Assembly: GCA_009746045.1 (NCBI GenBank)
Contig: RPFO01000825.1
Span: forward strand, 1-28,718
Source of the DNA: Mesostigma viride
Lineage: Eukaryota > Streptophyta > Mesostigmatophyceae > Mesostigmatales > Mesostigmataceae
Length of the DNA stretch: 28,718 nucleotides
Direction: 5' to 3'
Both the position numbers and the translations under genes were made by a program. Under the pieces are notes generated by a model. That model was given only the letters and a program-made list of their open reading frames with translations. It searched no databases and had not been told where the DNA came from. Below, piece by piece: positions 16,055 to 25,252 of this stretch (position 1 is the stretch's first letter; each line of letters begins with the position of its first letter).

Positions 16055-17328
16055 TTTTAAATCAACGTATTCAAGATAGTTTTAATAAAGAGGTAAGAGA
16101 CGCTAACCTCGGCGTTTTTCGAGAAAATGCGGGACATGCAAAAGCCGAAACTCAAGCGTCTGAAAGAAGAAACCAAGCAGTAAACGCAGATAGATTAAAA
16201 AAGATGGTAGGGAGGTTGAACAACCGCGTGGCGTCGGACGTTAAAAAAGAGGCGGAAGAAAATAAAGAAAAATTAGCAACAGACGCTAAAGAGGCTGCCG
16301 AAAAGGTGAGAATGGCTGAAGAAGAAGCCGCGGCCGAAGAAAAGAGACAAATCGAAAGGGACAGATTACGCGAATTGCAACGAATAGCGAGAGCTAACAT
16401 GGTCAAGCGAATTCGGGCAGCTAAAGTGGCTGCGGAACAGGCAGCTAAAGTGGCTGCGGAACAGGCAGCTAAAGTGGCTGAGGAACAGGCAGCTAAAGCG
16501 GCTGCGGAAAAGGCAGCTAAAGCGGCTGCGGAACAGGCACGGAAAGCCGCCGAAGAAAAGGCACGAAAATGGGAAGAAGAGCGACGAAAGTATGCAGCTA
16601 GTTTTAATCAGCGGCAAAAAGAACGAGAAGCTGCAGGGTCTCGGCAACGTCCTCAAGCAGCTGGACCGTCTAATATGGGAGGTTCTCAACCGCGAGGATG
16701 GGCTGAAAGAGATCGACAAGACAAAGAATGGATGGGGGATTTCGACGAACAAAACCCACAGTATGCAAGGAGTTGGGCTCGTGCTGAAAGAGCTAAAGCC
16801 CGGATGCAAAACGAACCGCCGGCGTCTCATCAACGTCCTCAACCAGCTGGACCGTCGAATATGCGAGAAGCTCAACCGCAAGTACCTAATATGCCCGATC
16901 CGGAGTCTTATGATGACCTTCTAAAATATATGTCTCAAGAACCACGATTGAAATCAACTATCGTGCAGAATCTCTTCAAGGAAGCGGGACTTACGCAAGC
17001 AGAGATTGATTCGAAAGCTCCTAACTTACTAAATGTTGCAAATAACATTCTTGACCCCCGAAATATTATCCGTCTACAACACAAATGGAAACCGGTATCA
17101 AGGGTAGCAGCCAAAGCTCGAATACACCCAGACAAATGGACGGTTGATAACCAAAACTATCCTCGGGCCTTCAGTGAAAAGATGTTCAAATTCGTGGACA
17201 AGCTATTTAAAGATATACAAAATCATTATCCGATGCAGAAAAGGAAGACAAAAAGGAAAACCAAAAAAAAAAACGTCGCACATAAGAGTCGGCAAAGTGT
17301 GATAGAAACGCGCCGGCGGGATTGGTAA
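16055..17328 (+). CDS. 3' part of the split gene: Ala/Glu/Lys-rich helix repeats and C-terminal J-like segment
   Basis: An open frame runs from just after the element to the stop at 17326-17328; the first ATG is 16204 (374 residues from there), but the natural reading starts earlier and probably belongs to the 13628 gene. Numbered from 16204, residues 70-120 hold five or six AAKVAAEQ-type units encoded by a 24-bp DNA repeat, forming a long helix. Two copies of an (R/H)QRPQxAGPSNM motif follow. Near the C-terminus, KWKPVSRVAAKARIHPDKW (HPD at 308-310) and a following helix resemble helix II, the HPD loop and helix III of auxilin-type J domains, which stimulate Hsp70. The J assignment is by motif only. 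The tail is very basic and has an A-run where the end could shift. Confidence 0.7.
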
Positions 17329-17492
17329 GTATTACCCAGTCTCTGAACTTCGTACTTGTAAAGCGAGGTCTGAACGGCGATCGGCGAATCTCGTGACGTC
17401 AGCGACGAGTCTTTTTTTTCTTCTAGATGTCTTGTGATTCCGTATCTCCCTCTCGTGGACGGTTTGCACACGCTAACATCAGGGGTAAACGC

Positions 17493-17516
17493 ATAGAACA
17501 CACATCTGTGTTCTAT
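17493..17516. promoter_or_regulatory. Perfect hairpin just before the KilA-N gene
   Basis: ATAGAACACA-CATC-TGTGTTCTAT, a 10-bp stem with a 4-base loop, ends four bases before ATG 17521. It could be an operator, perhaps for KilA-N autoregulation, or a leader hairpin. A TGACGTCA palindrome lies upstream at 17394-17401. Confidence 0.6.
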
Positions 17517-17520
17517 AACG

Positions 17521-18711
17521 ATGGGTGTTTTTGAGGTCATGGCGACCACGAATCGGTTCTCCCATCCCCTTTTCAGTCTTGTACGAGAGACAGAGAAGAC
17601 GTGGATTTTTACCATGAAGCCTTCGATTACTTTTAAAGTGGATGCGGAGAAAGAAATCAGGGTCCGAAAAAGCGACAAAAAATTTCAGGGGCTCGACTTC
17701 ACGCTGGCGGCTTCCAACGGAAAGAAACTTTTTAAAAGTTGGTATCGGCTTGACTGTGCAAAGGCGTGCATCGCATCACTCGGACGCTGCTCAAAATCGA
17801 AGTTCGAGTCGTCGATCCCCGACACGGGGTCGGAACAAAAGTGTACCCACCTCAATGAGCAAATGTCAGGCTCCGAAGAGGGGTCGGAACAAAACTGTAC
17901 CCACCTCATCGAGCCCTTGTCGGGAATCGGAGAGAGGTCGGAACACAGTACCCACTGTTCCATCGTAGAGGATGTCAAGTCCGGCCCGAACGAAGATCGA
18001 GGCATCTGGATCCACCCTGAGCTAGTCGTCCCTTTGGCTATGTGGATCAGCCCGGAATTTTTCGCGATGGCGTCCAGCTGGGTCCATCGTCTGATTTCTG
18101 GCGACATAACGATGATCGAGGTCGTCCGCGACGCGCACGACGCGGCAAACGGCACGACTACGACGGTTCTGTTGAACACGGAACTCCACAATGGCCGCAA
18201 GAAACCGGACTACGTCGAACCCGTGCGCGCTGCGCCCCCTTCGATGCGCGTTGCTTCTAAGGACTTGCAGCACAAGCTTGCGGACTTGGTTTCGATCACT
18301 GTGCCAAAAGAACGCGTGAGACAGACGTTGGTTACGGTTGCGGACCGCGGATGCAAAGCTTCGACGGGGGTTGACACGGCGGCGCTGAAGGAGCTCAACA
18401 ACGCGTACAAAGGGAGCGCAAGAGACCTGATGGACGAGGAGCAGCTCGCGGTCGACGAGTTTTTCAAGCGTCAGGTGATTTTGCGCGCCAAGAGACAGGG
18501 AAGGGAGGCCGACTTCACGGAGATCGCGGTGGAAATCCAGTTGCAGCTGGCACCTTTCACTGTGCAGGCAACCGGCGCGACGCCATTCGAGGTTGTGAAG
18601 AAAAACAAGGAGGAGATGAAAACGGATCTTGTTCTTACCCGTCCGCTGAACCTCGAGAGGTTCAATTTTTCGGGAAGGAAAAAGATCAAGAGCGCCGAAG
18701 CGCTTTCTTGA
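17521..18711 (+). CDS. KilA-N domain protein with an internal repeat insertion
   Basis: An intact 396-residue frame. KilA-N is a DNA-binding domain common in phages and large DNA viruses. Its first half is seen at about 36-90 (SWYRLDCAKACIASL) and its second at about 158-193 (GIWIHPELVVPLAMWISPEF). Between them, residues about 102-147 carry three imperfect repeats of the type GSEQxCTHLxExxSG, also visible in the DNA, which is longer than the usual connecting loop. The C-terminal 200 residues are helical and charged and match nothing I know. A perfect hairpin precedes the ATG. Expected role: DNA binding or transcription control, or replication control, by family analogy. Confidence 0.88.
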   Translation: MGVFEVMATTNRFSHPLFSLVRETEKTWIFTMKPSITFKVDAEKEIRVRKSDKKFQGLDFTLAASNGKKLFKSWYRLDCAKACIASLGRCSKSKFESSIPDTGSEQKCTHLNEQMSGSEEGSEQNCTHLIEPLSGIGERSEHSTHCSIVEDVKSGPNEDRGIWIHPELVVPLAMWISPEFFAMASSWVHRLISGDITMIEVVRDAHDAANGTTTTVLLNTELHNGRKKPDYVEPVRAAPPSMRVASKDLQHKLADLVSITVPKERVRQTLVTVADRGCKASTGVDTAALKELNNAYKGSARDLMDEEQLAVDEFFKRQVILRAKRQGREADFTEIAVEIQLQLAPFTVQATGATPFEVVKKNKEEMKTDLVLTRPLNLERFNFSGRKKIKSAEALS

Positions 18712-18821
18712 ATTGTTTTAATAATCGTATGCAGAGGTAGATGCACTCCTCGCGAAATCAATATAAAAATAAAGAATGGTAAAAAGGCATTAAACTGTTA
18801 TGATGAAAAGTGCAATTGTGA

Positions 18822-19523
18822 TCATTTCTTTTTGGAGTGACAGCGGCACACAGTCTTGCCCTTGACAGGCTTGTTCTCGCATCTCTTTTTGGCGAGCGTC
18901 TTCGCCTTGCATCGCCGTACTCGAGTGGACTCGGCGGGTTGGTTGTGGTTGGACTCGGCGGGTTGGTTGTGGGGTCCGGCTTGATTGTTCTCTTTCTCTA
19001 GGAGCAGTTTCAAAACTTCATCACCTGTTTTGTTTGGATATTTATGCAACGCCGTTTGCAATTTTGTGATTTCTCGGCCTATCGGCTTTTGTTCTTCTAT
19101 AAGTTTGTCCATTTCCTTCTCTAACTCTTGTTTTCTAGCTTTTCTCTCTTCAGGCGTCAATCTCCAGTTTCTGTTGATTGTGTCGGCTTCATATCGCTTT
19201 TTATGGTACTCCATATCTGCTTTTAATTTATTCGGTAGAAGTTCGTCGATCCTTGCTTTTTTTCGATCATATATTCCCGCAAGTGCATATGGAAGTGTCG
19301 ACCTTCCAATAATTAATCCTGTATTACGCGCGATTTCCGCACGTGCGTTTTCAGGCAAATCGTTTATCGTTAGTCTTGTCGGTTCCGGCGATTGGTTCTG
19401 CTCACGTCTATGAGGCGCGGTCGTCGGACGTGACGTCGTTTGTCTCTGCTGACGTTCCATCAGTCGTATCTCACGCGCAGTCGTCGGACGTTTCATCTCT
19501 TGATAATTTCGTTTAGGGGGCAT
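18822..19523 (-). CDS. F-box-like protein with a C-terminal Cys-His knuckle
   Basis: An intact 233-residue frame. The knuckle C205-x9-C215-x10-C226-x2-H229 lies at the very C-terminus instead of the N-terminus, followed only by SKKK. An F-box-like stretch (INDLPENARAEIARNTG, from about 53) is in the first third, then a coiled coil rich in Lys and Glu. A short DNA repeat gives two NQPAES motifs before the knuckle. The swapped domain order shows that the knuckle is a mobile module. The ATG is one base from the direct repeat of a non-coding insertion, so the original promoter has probably been displaced. Confidence 0.82.
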   Translation of the reverse strand: MPPKRNYQEMKRPTTAREIRLMERQQRQTTSRPTTAPHRREQNQSPEPTRLTINDLPENARAEIARNTGLIIGRSTLPYALAGIYDRKKARIDELLPNKLKADMEYHKKRYEADTINRNWRLTPEERKARKQELEKEMDKLIEEQKPIGREITKLQTALHKYPNKTGDEVLKLLLEKENNQAGPHNQPAESNHNQPAESTRVRRCKAKTLAKKRCENKPVKGKTVCRCHSKKK

Positions 19524-19524
19524 G

Positions 19525-20026
19525 AAAACTTACATTAATTAATTAATTAAACTCGTGCTCCCGTTGGGGAGTCACGGAGCACCGAAGTGCTTTTAATCCC
19601 TGTGTGTGCACTACAGGAGAAAGGGCAGAGACCCCCAGTCTCCTTCATGCCAAAGGCATGCCACAGCTGCAATCGGGCGCGGCTAGCTAAAAGGACAGGC
19701 TAACGATCCGGCAAACTGTGGGTGCAATAAGACCCATGTGAGCATATCATAGCAAGGAGCGTGGGCAAGTAATCTGAACATAGCCAGGGCGTAGCATGGC
19801 TGTACTAGGACTAGGCTATGGCTGGTTGTGTACCGTGCGTTGGCGGCACGTGACTAGGTGTGTTGGCACAGCTAGGCAACATTCTAGGCATGGCTGCCTT
19901 AGCGGCAGTGACGCCAATGGTTACAAGCTAGGGCTATTGCTATTCTAGCCCGCTGGGGGCGTCCACATCTTGTGGTTGATCATCAGGTCCCCGCCCCTCC
20001 AGTACACCTTGGGCTAAAACTTACAT
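19525..20026. mobile_element. Second structured non-coding insertion, flanked by an 11-bp direct repeat
   Basis: AAAACTTACAT at 19525-19535 recurs at 20016-20026, bounding about 480 bp. The interior starts with a TTAA microsatellite, contains no credible gene on either strand, and has hairpins such as CATGCC-AAA-GGCATG (19647-19661). There are no terminal inverted repeats. The layout (direct repeat of 10-11 bp, no inverted ends, structured interior) parallels the 13.9-16.0 kb element, although I see no sequence similarity between them. Confidence 0.55.
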
Positions 20027-20161
20027 GATTAAGCAAAGACAAAATAAAGTTTTATTATTAAATCGTTAATAGGTGTTACAGCGTCTTAAACTCAAGAGAG
20101 TCTCGGCATTTAAGCCGTTAATTCAAGACAGTCTCGGCTTTCAAGCCTTTCATCGCGGATT

Positions 20162-20503
20162 TCAGCGCATCGCCTTACGCATGCACTCAATGAGTCGGTT
20201 TGCCTCCTTCGCTTTTGCTCGAAGGTTTTCTCGCTCCTCCACGAGCTTCTTTTTCTTGAGCTGTTTTTCCTCATCCGTCATTCTCGTGTTCACGTGTAAG
20301 AGGTAATTGAGTTCGCGTCGAATCGCGATGTAGCGGAAGTCGTCTTTGATCTTCCTTTCGACAGCGTCTTGAAGCATTTTCCATAGGTTGTCGAATGCTT
20401 CAGGCGTCGTTGGTTTGTTGAAGGCCCCGTCTTCCGAAGGCGTTTCGATCGCCTCTTGGATGGATTTGCGTTTTAAAGAGGAAGACGATGAAACTTTTGG
20501 CAT
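20162..20503 (-). CDS. Small coiled-coil protein, 113 residues
   Basis: ATG 20501-20503 starts MPKVSSSSSLKRKS. The middle has aromatic and hydrophobic residues, and the last half (DEEKQLKKKKLVEERENLRA and onward) is a clear charged helix likely to form a coiled coil. A longer in-frame start upstream would overlap the 20506-20742 gene in another frame, so it was rejected. Only two bases separate it from that gene, pointing to closely spaced transcription units. I do not recognise the family. Confidence 0.65.
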   Translation of the reverse strand: MPKVSSSSSLKRKSIQEAIETPSEDGAFNKPTTPEAFDNLWKMLQDAVERKIKDDFRYIAIRRELNYLLHVNTRMTDEEKQLKKKKLVEERENLRAKAKEANRLIECMRKAMR

Positions 20504-20505
20504 CT

Positions 20506-20742
20506 TCACGCGACGAAAAGAGACTGCAACTTCTTTAGGAATGGCGTGTGTTGGTCGAGAACGAAATGCAAGAATTGCCCCAAGGCGACCAAGCACACGA
20601 ACGAGAGAGCGAGGATTGGGACTCGAAATCGTCTCCCATCGGCTAAATAGGCGATGACGACCGAAGCTAGCAACGTCGCTGCCCAATCAAAAGCGGCGGA
20701 TCCCGCGATCCGATAAGAACGCAATCTTTCTATCAAAGACAT
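20506..20742 (-). CDS. Small membrane protein, 78 residues
   Basis: MSLIERLRSYRIAG begins an amphipathic segment, then two hydrophobic spans (about 18-35 and 43-62) and a short polar tail with HTPFLKKLQ. The layout YRIxG-F-D-W-A-T followed by a second span and an HTP motif resembles a small membrane protein I recall from several giant viruses, but I cannot name it with certainty. It probably sits in the virion inner membrane or host ER. Start chosen at the first ATG after a stop. Confidence 0.6.
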   Translation of the reverse strand: MSLIERLRSYRIAGSAAFDWAATLLASVVIAYLADGRRFRVPILALSFVCLVALGQFLHFVLDQHTPFLKKLQSLFVA

Positions 20743-20826
20743 TACTGTTAAGAATCAATTTCGAGATTCTTCCAAAATAGGGTGTACGGAACGGCTGCGG
20801 AAACAGCGAACCAGAGAATCGCGATC

Positions 20827-21225
20827 TTACTGAGGAGGATCGGTTTCGTTTTTATCCGTATCCCTTGGTTCGTCGAGGAGACGCGAGAGGACGATGGCGT
20901 ATGCGGATGCGACATTGAGACGAATGTAACTGACTATCAGAAACGCGAGAAGGCCTTTGAAGAAGCCTAGTCGATAAAATCCGGGGAAAAAAATCACCGC
21001 GCTGAGTGCCATTGACGCAAAAACGGGGATTTGGGCTTGCAGAATTTCGGTTACATCTTTTTCCTGGTCGTCCGATGCGATCGCTCGAATCCAGAAATTT
21101 GTAAAAACAGCAAAGATAAGTGGAAATACGAAAATATCAGCGATCTTCAAGGCAGAGCCGAAACACGCGGATAAGATTGTAACGTCCGGCTTATCCTTGA
21201 CGGTTTTGGGCTCGACTTTGCTCAT
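20827..21225 (-). CDS. Multi-span membrane protein, 132 residues
   Basis: ATG 21223-21225 starts MSKVEPKTVKDKPDV. Three or four hydrophobic spans follow (roughly residues 25-45, 67-90 and 93-115), then an acidic Asp/Glu tail ending DPPQ. The open frame extends upstream to 21591, but that part is the reverse of the 21289 gene and is rejected. It is divergent from that gene across a 63-bp gap containing a plus-strand TATAAAA. No family recognised. Confidence 0.7.
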   Translation of the reverse strand: MSKVEPKTVKDKPDVTILSACFGSALKIADIFVFPLIFAVFTNFWIRAIASDDQEKDVTEILQAQIPVFASMALSAVIFFPGFYRLGFFKGLLAFLIVSYIRLNVASAYAIVLSRLLDEPRDTDKNETDPPQ

Positions 21226-21233
21226 GAGATTAG

Positions 21234-21240
21234 TATAAAA
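21234..21240 (+). promoter_or_regulatory. TATA box of the 21289 gene
   Basis: TATAAAA, 49-55 bp before ATG 21289, within the short divergent intergenic region. The spacing is close to that before the 9650 gene. Confidence 0.55.
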
Positions 21241-21288
21241 GAGAAGCAGAAAACAAGAATAAGCGAAACACCTCACAACTGCACGAAA

Positions 21289-21982
21289 ATGAGGGTCACG
21301 AACGAAATCGCCCAATTTCTCGACTCTTTGACGCTCGTCATGGACGGGGCTCTCATCAACAGCGAGTTCCCGGAGCGAGTCGCGGACATGTTTAAACGGC
21401 ACAACATCTCCACGCCTTCGGTCCATATCTCGGACGCTTTCATCGAAAAAATATCGAAAACGTTCCTTTCGGGACTCTTGATACCCGAGTTTATGAACAG
21501 AGCGGTTGTGGACGCCGTGTTGTCCGCGCCGATCGCTCCTCCCTTTTCTGGCGTGGCGGGCATTTCGATTGCGCCCATTCAATGGGATCAACTACTCACC
21601 GCGGTTTGCAGTAGTTTGGGTCGTCCAAAAATCCTGAGCGCGCACGGATATGTCCGTTCGGACGAACTCGAACAGCTCGGTCGACGAATCATCACTTGCT
21701 GCATCACGCCGAGCACGCTCAACTCTGCCAAGCTTCGAGTTTCTCTCGCTACGTGCGTGTCCGAGTTCGGCGTCGACCAAATCGTGGTTTGCTGTCTCCT
21801 TCAGCTCTCTTCACTCAGCCAGGCGGGCACGACTCTTCGGTCTCTGCACGAGAATCGTGGAAGAAATCATGGTAGCCGCGAGAGCGGCTTATATGGAACT
21901 GTCAAACCCTGCTCCTGTGGACACGATGGTCACAAAAGCGATCAACGACTTTGTTCTGACCGCCGACGAGTATTTGGTTTGA
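21289..21982 (+). CDS. Uncharacterised protein of about 230 residues, frame broken once
   Basis: ATG 21289 starts MRVTNEIAQFLDSLTLVMDG; the protein is hydrophobic-helical with scattered Cys. The first frame looks real to about 21820, then turns into an unnatural Cys/Arg/Gly-rich tail. The next frame carries a natural end (IVEEIMVAARAAY and onward to EYLV) with the stop at 21980-21982. Joining them directly needs one base fewer, the opposite sign from every other break here, or two bases more through a short middle frame. I recognise no domain. Function is unknown. Confidence 0.65.
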
Positions 21983-22307
21983 TCATCAGTCCCTGCCATT
22001 GGCACCGTATTTGGGAACAAACACGGCGGATTCGAAACTTCGATCGCGATTCAAAAAACCTTTCAGTAGCGTGTTGAGATCTCGTCTTGACCGTGCTCTA
22101 TGGGAGGTTTTCTTGCCTCGTGGCATTCACGAGTGTGTTGTAACTTTAGGATGGAAATTTTTCTCCGAGTTCCTTCGCTTGCAGATGTCGAACATGTGCC
22201 CATTAATTCGGTACCTCTTGAAAGGGTCGTTGGCGCCCTCTTGGTAGTCGTGGGAACGGAACAGGACATCTGATCTGTAATGTATATTAACATTTAATGA
22301 AAAACTG
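21983..22307. other. Intergenic stretch with only weak open frames
   Basis: On the minus strand two overlapping frames run here: one starting at ATG 22291-22293 (76 residues to 22063) and one ending at 22127 that has natural-looking residues (ICKRRNSEKNFHPKVTTHS) but no good start. They may be pieces of one small gene with another frame break. Evidence is too thin to call a gene. Confidence 0.35.
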
Positions 22308-23380
22308 CTATCTACGTTTCCTTTTGGCTTCAGGCGAGTGTTTTTTCTTCTCTTCGGGTTTCTCTTCCTCGGATGCCCCTTTCTTTTTCTTTTCATCAGC
22401 GTCCCCTTCCCAGTCAACAAGGTTGTACAAAGCTGTCAACCCGCCAGCCGCGAGAACCCCCGTACCAAGCAATGGGGCGGCGGCTACCATTGTTACTGCG
22501 GACCCCAAACCAGTGAATCCTACCATGGCAGCCTTTTCGGGGTTTTCCATGGTCCAGTTGAGAAGTCTTGCTAGTGTGCGTTTCTTTGGGCTTTTTATGC
22601 CGTGATCAATACCCAATACCTTTAAATATCTCACCTGATCGGCCCCTGATAACTTAAAGAATCCAATTGGCATGATCCATGTTTGGATAAAATTCCACAA
22701 TTCACTTCCACCCTCACTATTAAAAAATATTTCTCGACCTTTTTAAAAACTGACCAATCTTCTAAAGTTTTTTGAACAGCGCCTGTTTCGTCTAGCTGCG
22801 TTGCAACGATCAGCACGCCATAAGCGAGCTTAGCGCGCTGCCGGCGATAAAAGCACCTTTAGCAATTGTACCCCACGGAATCTTTTTAAGGCTTCGTAGA
22901 TAGACCTTGCGACCTGCTTCACGTAATCCATGGGACGCTTCGTGAAGAGAACCATCGCGCAAAGTTGATCGTGATTCAGGCGTCGGAGCTCTTTAATATC
23001 GACATCGTGAAGTGCATGGATGGTTTTGATAAGTTGTACGCGTGTCTTCGACTTCTTGATCTCAGTTCCGCAGTATAAAAGGGCCAGGCGCGTGATGAAT
23101 TCGCGATTGACGGCGGCACAGAGTTCGGTTTTCGACATTTTTTTAATTTCCGTGGTTTCGACGGTCGGGTCGATCAGTGCAGCGAGTTCTTCTGCATCTT
23201 TTCGTGTAAGGTGCTTGGCCAGACCAGGGCAGTGCATCAACTCGTCGGGGTCAGTTTCCGCCTCGTTTTGAACGGCCGGCTCCTGGAAACCTGGTTTCGA
23301 TCCGCTTCTGTGGTCCGTCTTTGATACTCTTCCCAAGGTTCGATTTCTTCTTCTCTAGCTCTATGTTTTCGCCTCCCCAT
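22308..23380 (-). CDS. Paralogue of the 23388-25252 protein, frame broken four times
   Basis: I place the start at ATG 23378-23380 (MGRRKHRAR), 7 bases past the stop of the upstream gene. It keeps the HRAR motif but has no Cys-His knuckle. The next segment, EIEPWEEY and RTTEADRNQ, nearly repeats part of the 10555 gene. The body has DELMHCPGLAKHL, the helical module shared with the 23388 gene (there GELMNCIGLTKGL), then hydrophobic spans and a Lys/Glu tail ending KRKRR at 22308. Frame changes fall near 23294 (TTT), 22883-22887 (T5), 22832-22840 and 22722-22727 (A6), each needing one more base. The paralogue confirms the second: KIPWGTI here matches SLPWKTI there. Hydrophobic spans suggest membrane association. 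Confidence 0.65.
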
Positions 23381-23387
23381 TATGTAA

Positions 23388-25252
23388 CTACGGAGAATCT
23401 TTTTTATTTTTTAACTTCTCCATCCTTTGTTTAAACGCTCTACGTTCGAATTCTAGTTCTACGTTCTTGCGAATCTGAGGTCCGGCCTCGTACACTCCTC
23501 GAGCCGTGTCCGCGGTGGCGTCAACCGCTTGGCGAGCGAGATCGGAGGCGTACGTTTTCGCGATCTTAAAGTCTTTTACAAATTCGTCTTTTGCGATCTT
23601 TGCGCCGGCTTTAGCGACGCGTTTTCCCTTGTCGGCCGCAACAGCGGCGACTTTACGCCCTTTCTCTGCCGCGACCGCAGCTGCAACACGGGCCTTTTCG
23701 CCGCGATGCTTGCGAGGTAATCGGTGGCTTCCTTTGTCTTGGCTCCGGCCGCAAAGGCATACTCTTTTCCAGAATCCGCGATAGGTTTCAATATAGCGGC
23801 CGCTGTTTGTACACCGGGCTTTTCACGCATCCTCTTTACCATTTCGCCACCACTTTGGACGTATGGCTTGGTCTTATCTCGCGCGCGATTAAACATTGCC
23901 TTGGTTGCAAGAGCGCTACCGAGCCCGATTGCCTGTCGTCCTATAAAGTTCGATGTCAGCACCTTGGCGCCTCGCCCGACCCAGGAACCGATTAGAGAAC
24001 TCTCGCCTAACCAAGAAGCTGCCATCTTCACGAAGTCAGTTGGATCCAAGAAGGCGATTCCGAACCCCTTAATGCTGTGAGCGAACTGTCGAAACGCGTC
24101 AATTACCGTTTCGGTATACTTGCCATCAAGCGTGTTCAGGAAACGATCAATGTGGGACATTTCCCCCGTCACCGTAGATGTCAAAAGATTGGCAAGAAGC
24201 TTTCCGGCAACATACACACCGATCGTCTTCCAGGGCAACGACTTTAGTTTTTCAAATGCGTATTGGGTCCAAGACTGCGGGTTCTGCGTCGCTCCGACGA
24301 GGACACACAAGTCCTTGTGCGTCAGTTCTCTCAATGTTTTCTTACTCTCGCCATATTTTGCATGTAGGTAAACAACGAGCTTTTCTTTGTCCGTCGAGTT
24401 GAAAATGGATTGAGTACAAAGAGAAAACGCAAACTGGTCAACAAGTTCTTTCGTGATGAGAGAGCATATTTGTTCCCTTGACATCTGACGAACCTCCGCA
24501 GGATCGTTTCCCAAATAGATCGCCAGTTGTTCAGCTTCAGGCCTCTTTAGACCCTTGGTAAGGCCGATGCAATTCATCAGCTCGCCCGCTGATTCTTCTG
24601 GCAAGTGCTCGTACGACGGTTCGAGATCCGACGGACCCCCTTTGCTTAAATCTTCAAACGGAATTTCGACTGAAGCAGGTTGAGCTGCGGACGCAAACTC
24701 TTCTTTCATAGAATCTTCGGAATTTCTCACACGGATCGAAAACTTTTTGTCCAAGTACTCATCAAAATTCTTTAAAGCATTTCTCACATCGGGAATAGAA
24801 TTCTCGTTTTGTGATGCCCAACGAAGGCCCTCACTGTTTTGCGGTTGCGATTCAGATGGGTTATATTTCAAGTAAAGTTCATTGATCTCTTTCAACGGAT
24901 CCGATTCTCCGTTTGTAACCGCAATTTCCTCATTGGTTGTCTGGTCTTCGGTTTCGAGCTTTCGAATCTCAGTCAAGATTTCGTGTATTTCACTGTTGTC
25001 ATCTTCATACTCCTCGCCCCATCGTTTGGCGTAGTCGTCTGACACTTCGAGATCGCCCTCGTTCAAATAAGCGTGGAACTGTTTCAGTTTTTCGTATAAC
25101 TGTTTCAGCTTCTCTGCCTTTTCGGATCTTGGGTGGTGAGTCCTGCCGTTCTTTCTCGGTTTTGGAGCGTGACGTCGACAACGGCCCCTCGAAACGGCCG
25201 CGAAACGACACGATGACCCGGATTGCGTTTTGCCCGAACAGACGCGTCCCAT
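23388..25252 (-). CDS. Cys-His knuckle protein with helical module and membrane-like C-terminal region, frame broken once
   Basis: The N-terminus has C5-x9-C15-x9-C25-x2-H28, then GRTHHPR. A coiled coil and acidic linker follow, an LPEE segment, then the helical module (about residues 230-350) shared with the gene downstream. The last third has Gly/Ala-rich, mildly hydrophobic helices. The first frame runs to 23576, but from about 23697-23706 the neighbouring frame gives a natural Ala/Lys/Glu helix tail ending KKDSP at the stop 23388-23390; one added base joins them, for about 620 residues. CTTTATATAG lies directly before the ATG. The Ala-rich tail resembles apolipoprotein-like or LEA-like repeats in composition only. 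Function unknown; membrane or lipid contact is an inference. Confidence 0.75.

Noticed and set aside
21226-21591. N-terminal extension of the 20827-21225 membrane protein
   Set aside because: It is the reverse strand of the 21289 gene; the internal ATG at 21225 gives a normal membrane protein.
22063-22293. 76-codon minus-strand frame after the 21289 gene
   Set aside because: It has an ATG but random-looking composition, and a different frame over the same bases looks equally or more natural. Not enough for a call.
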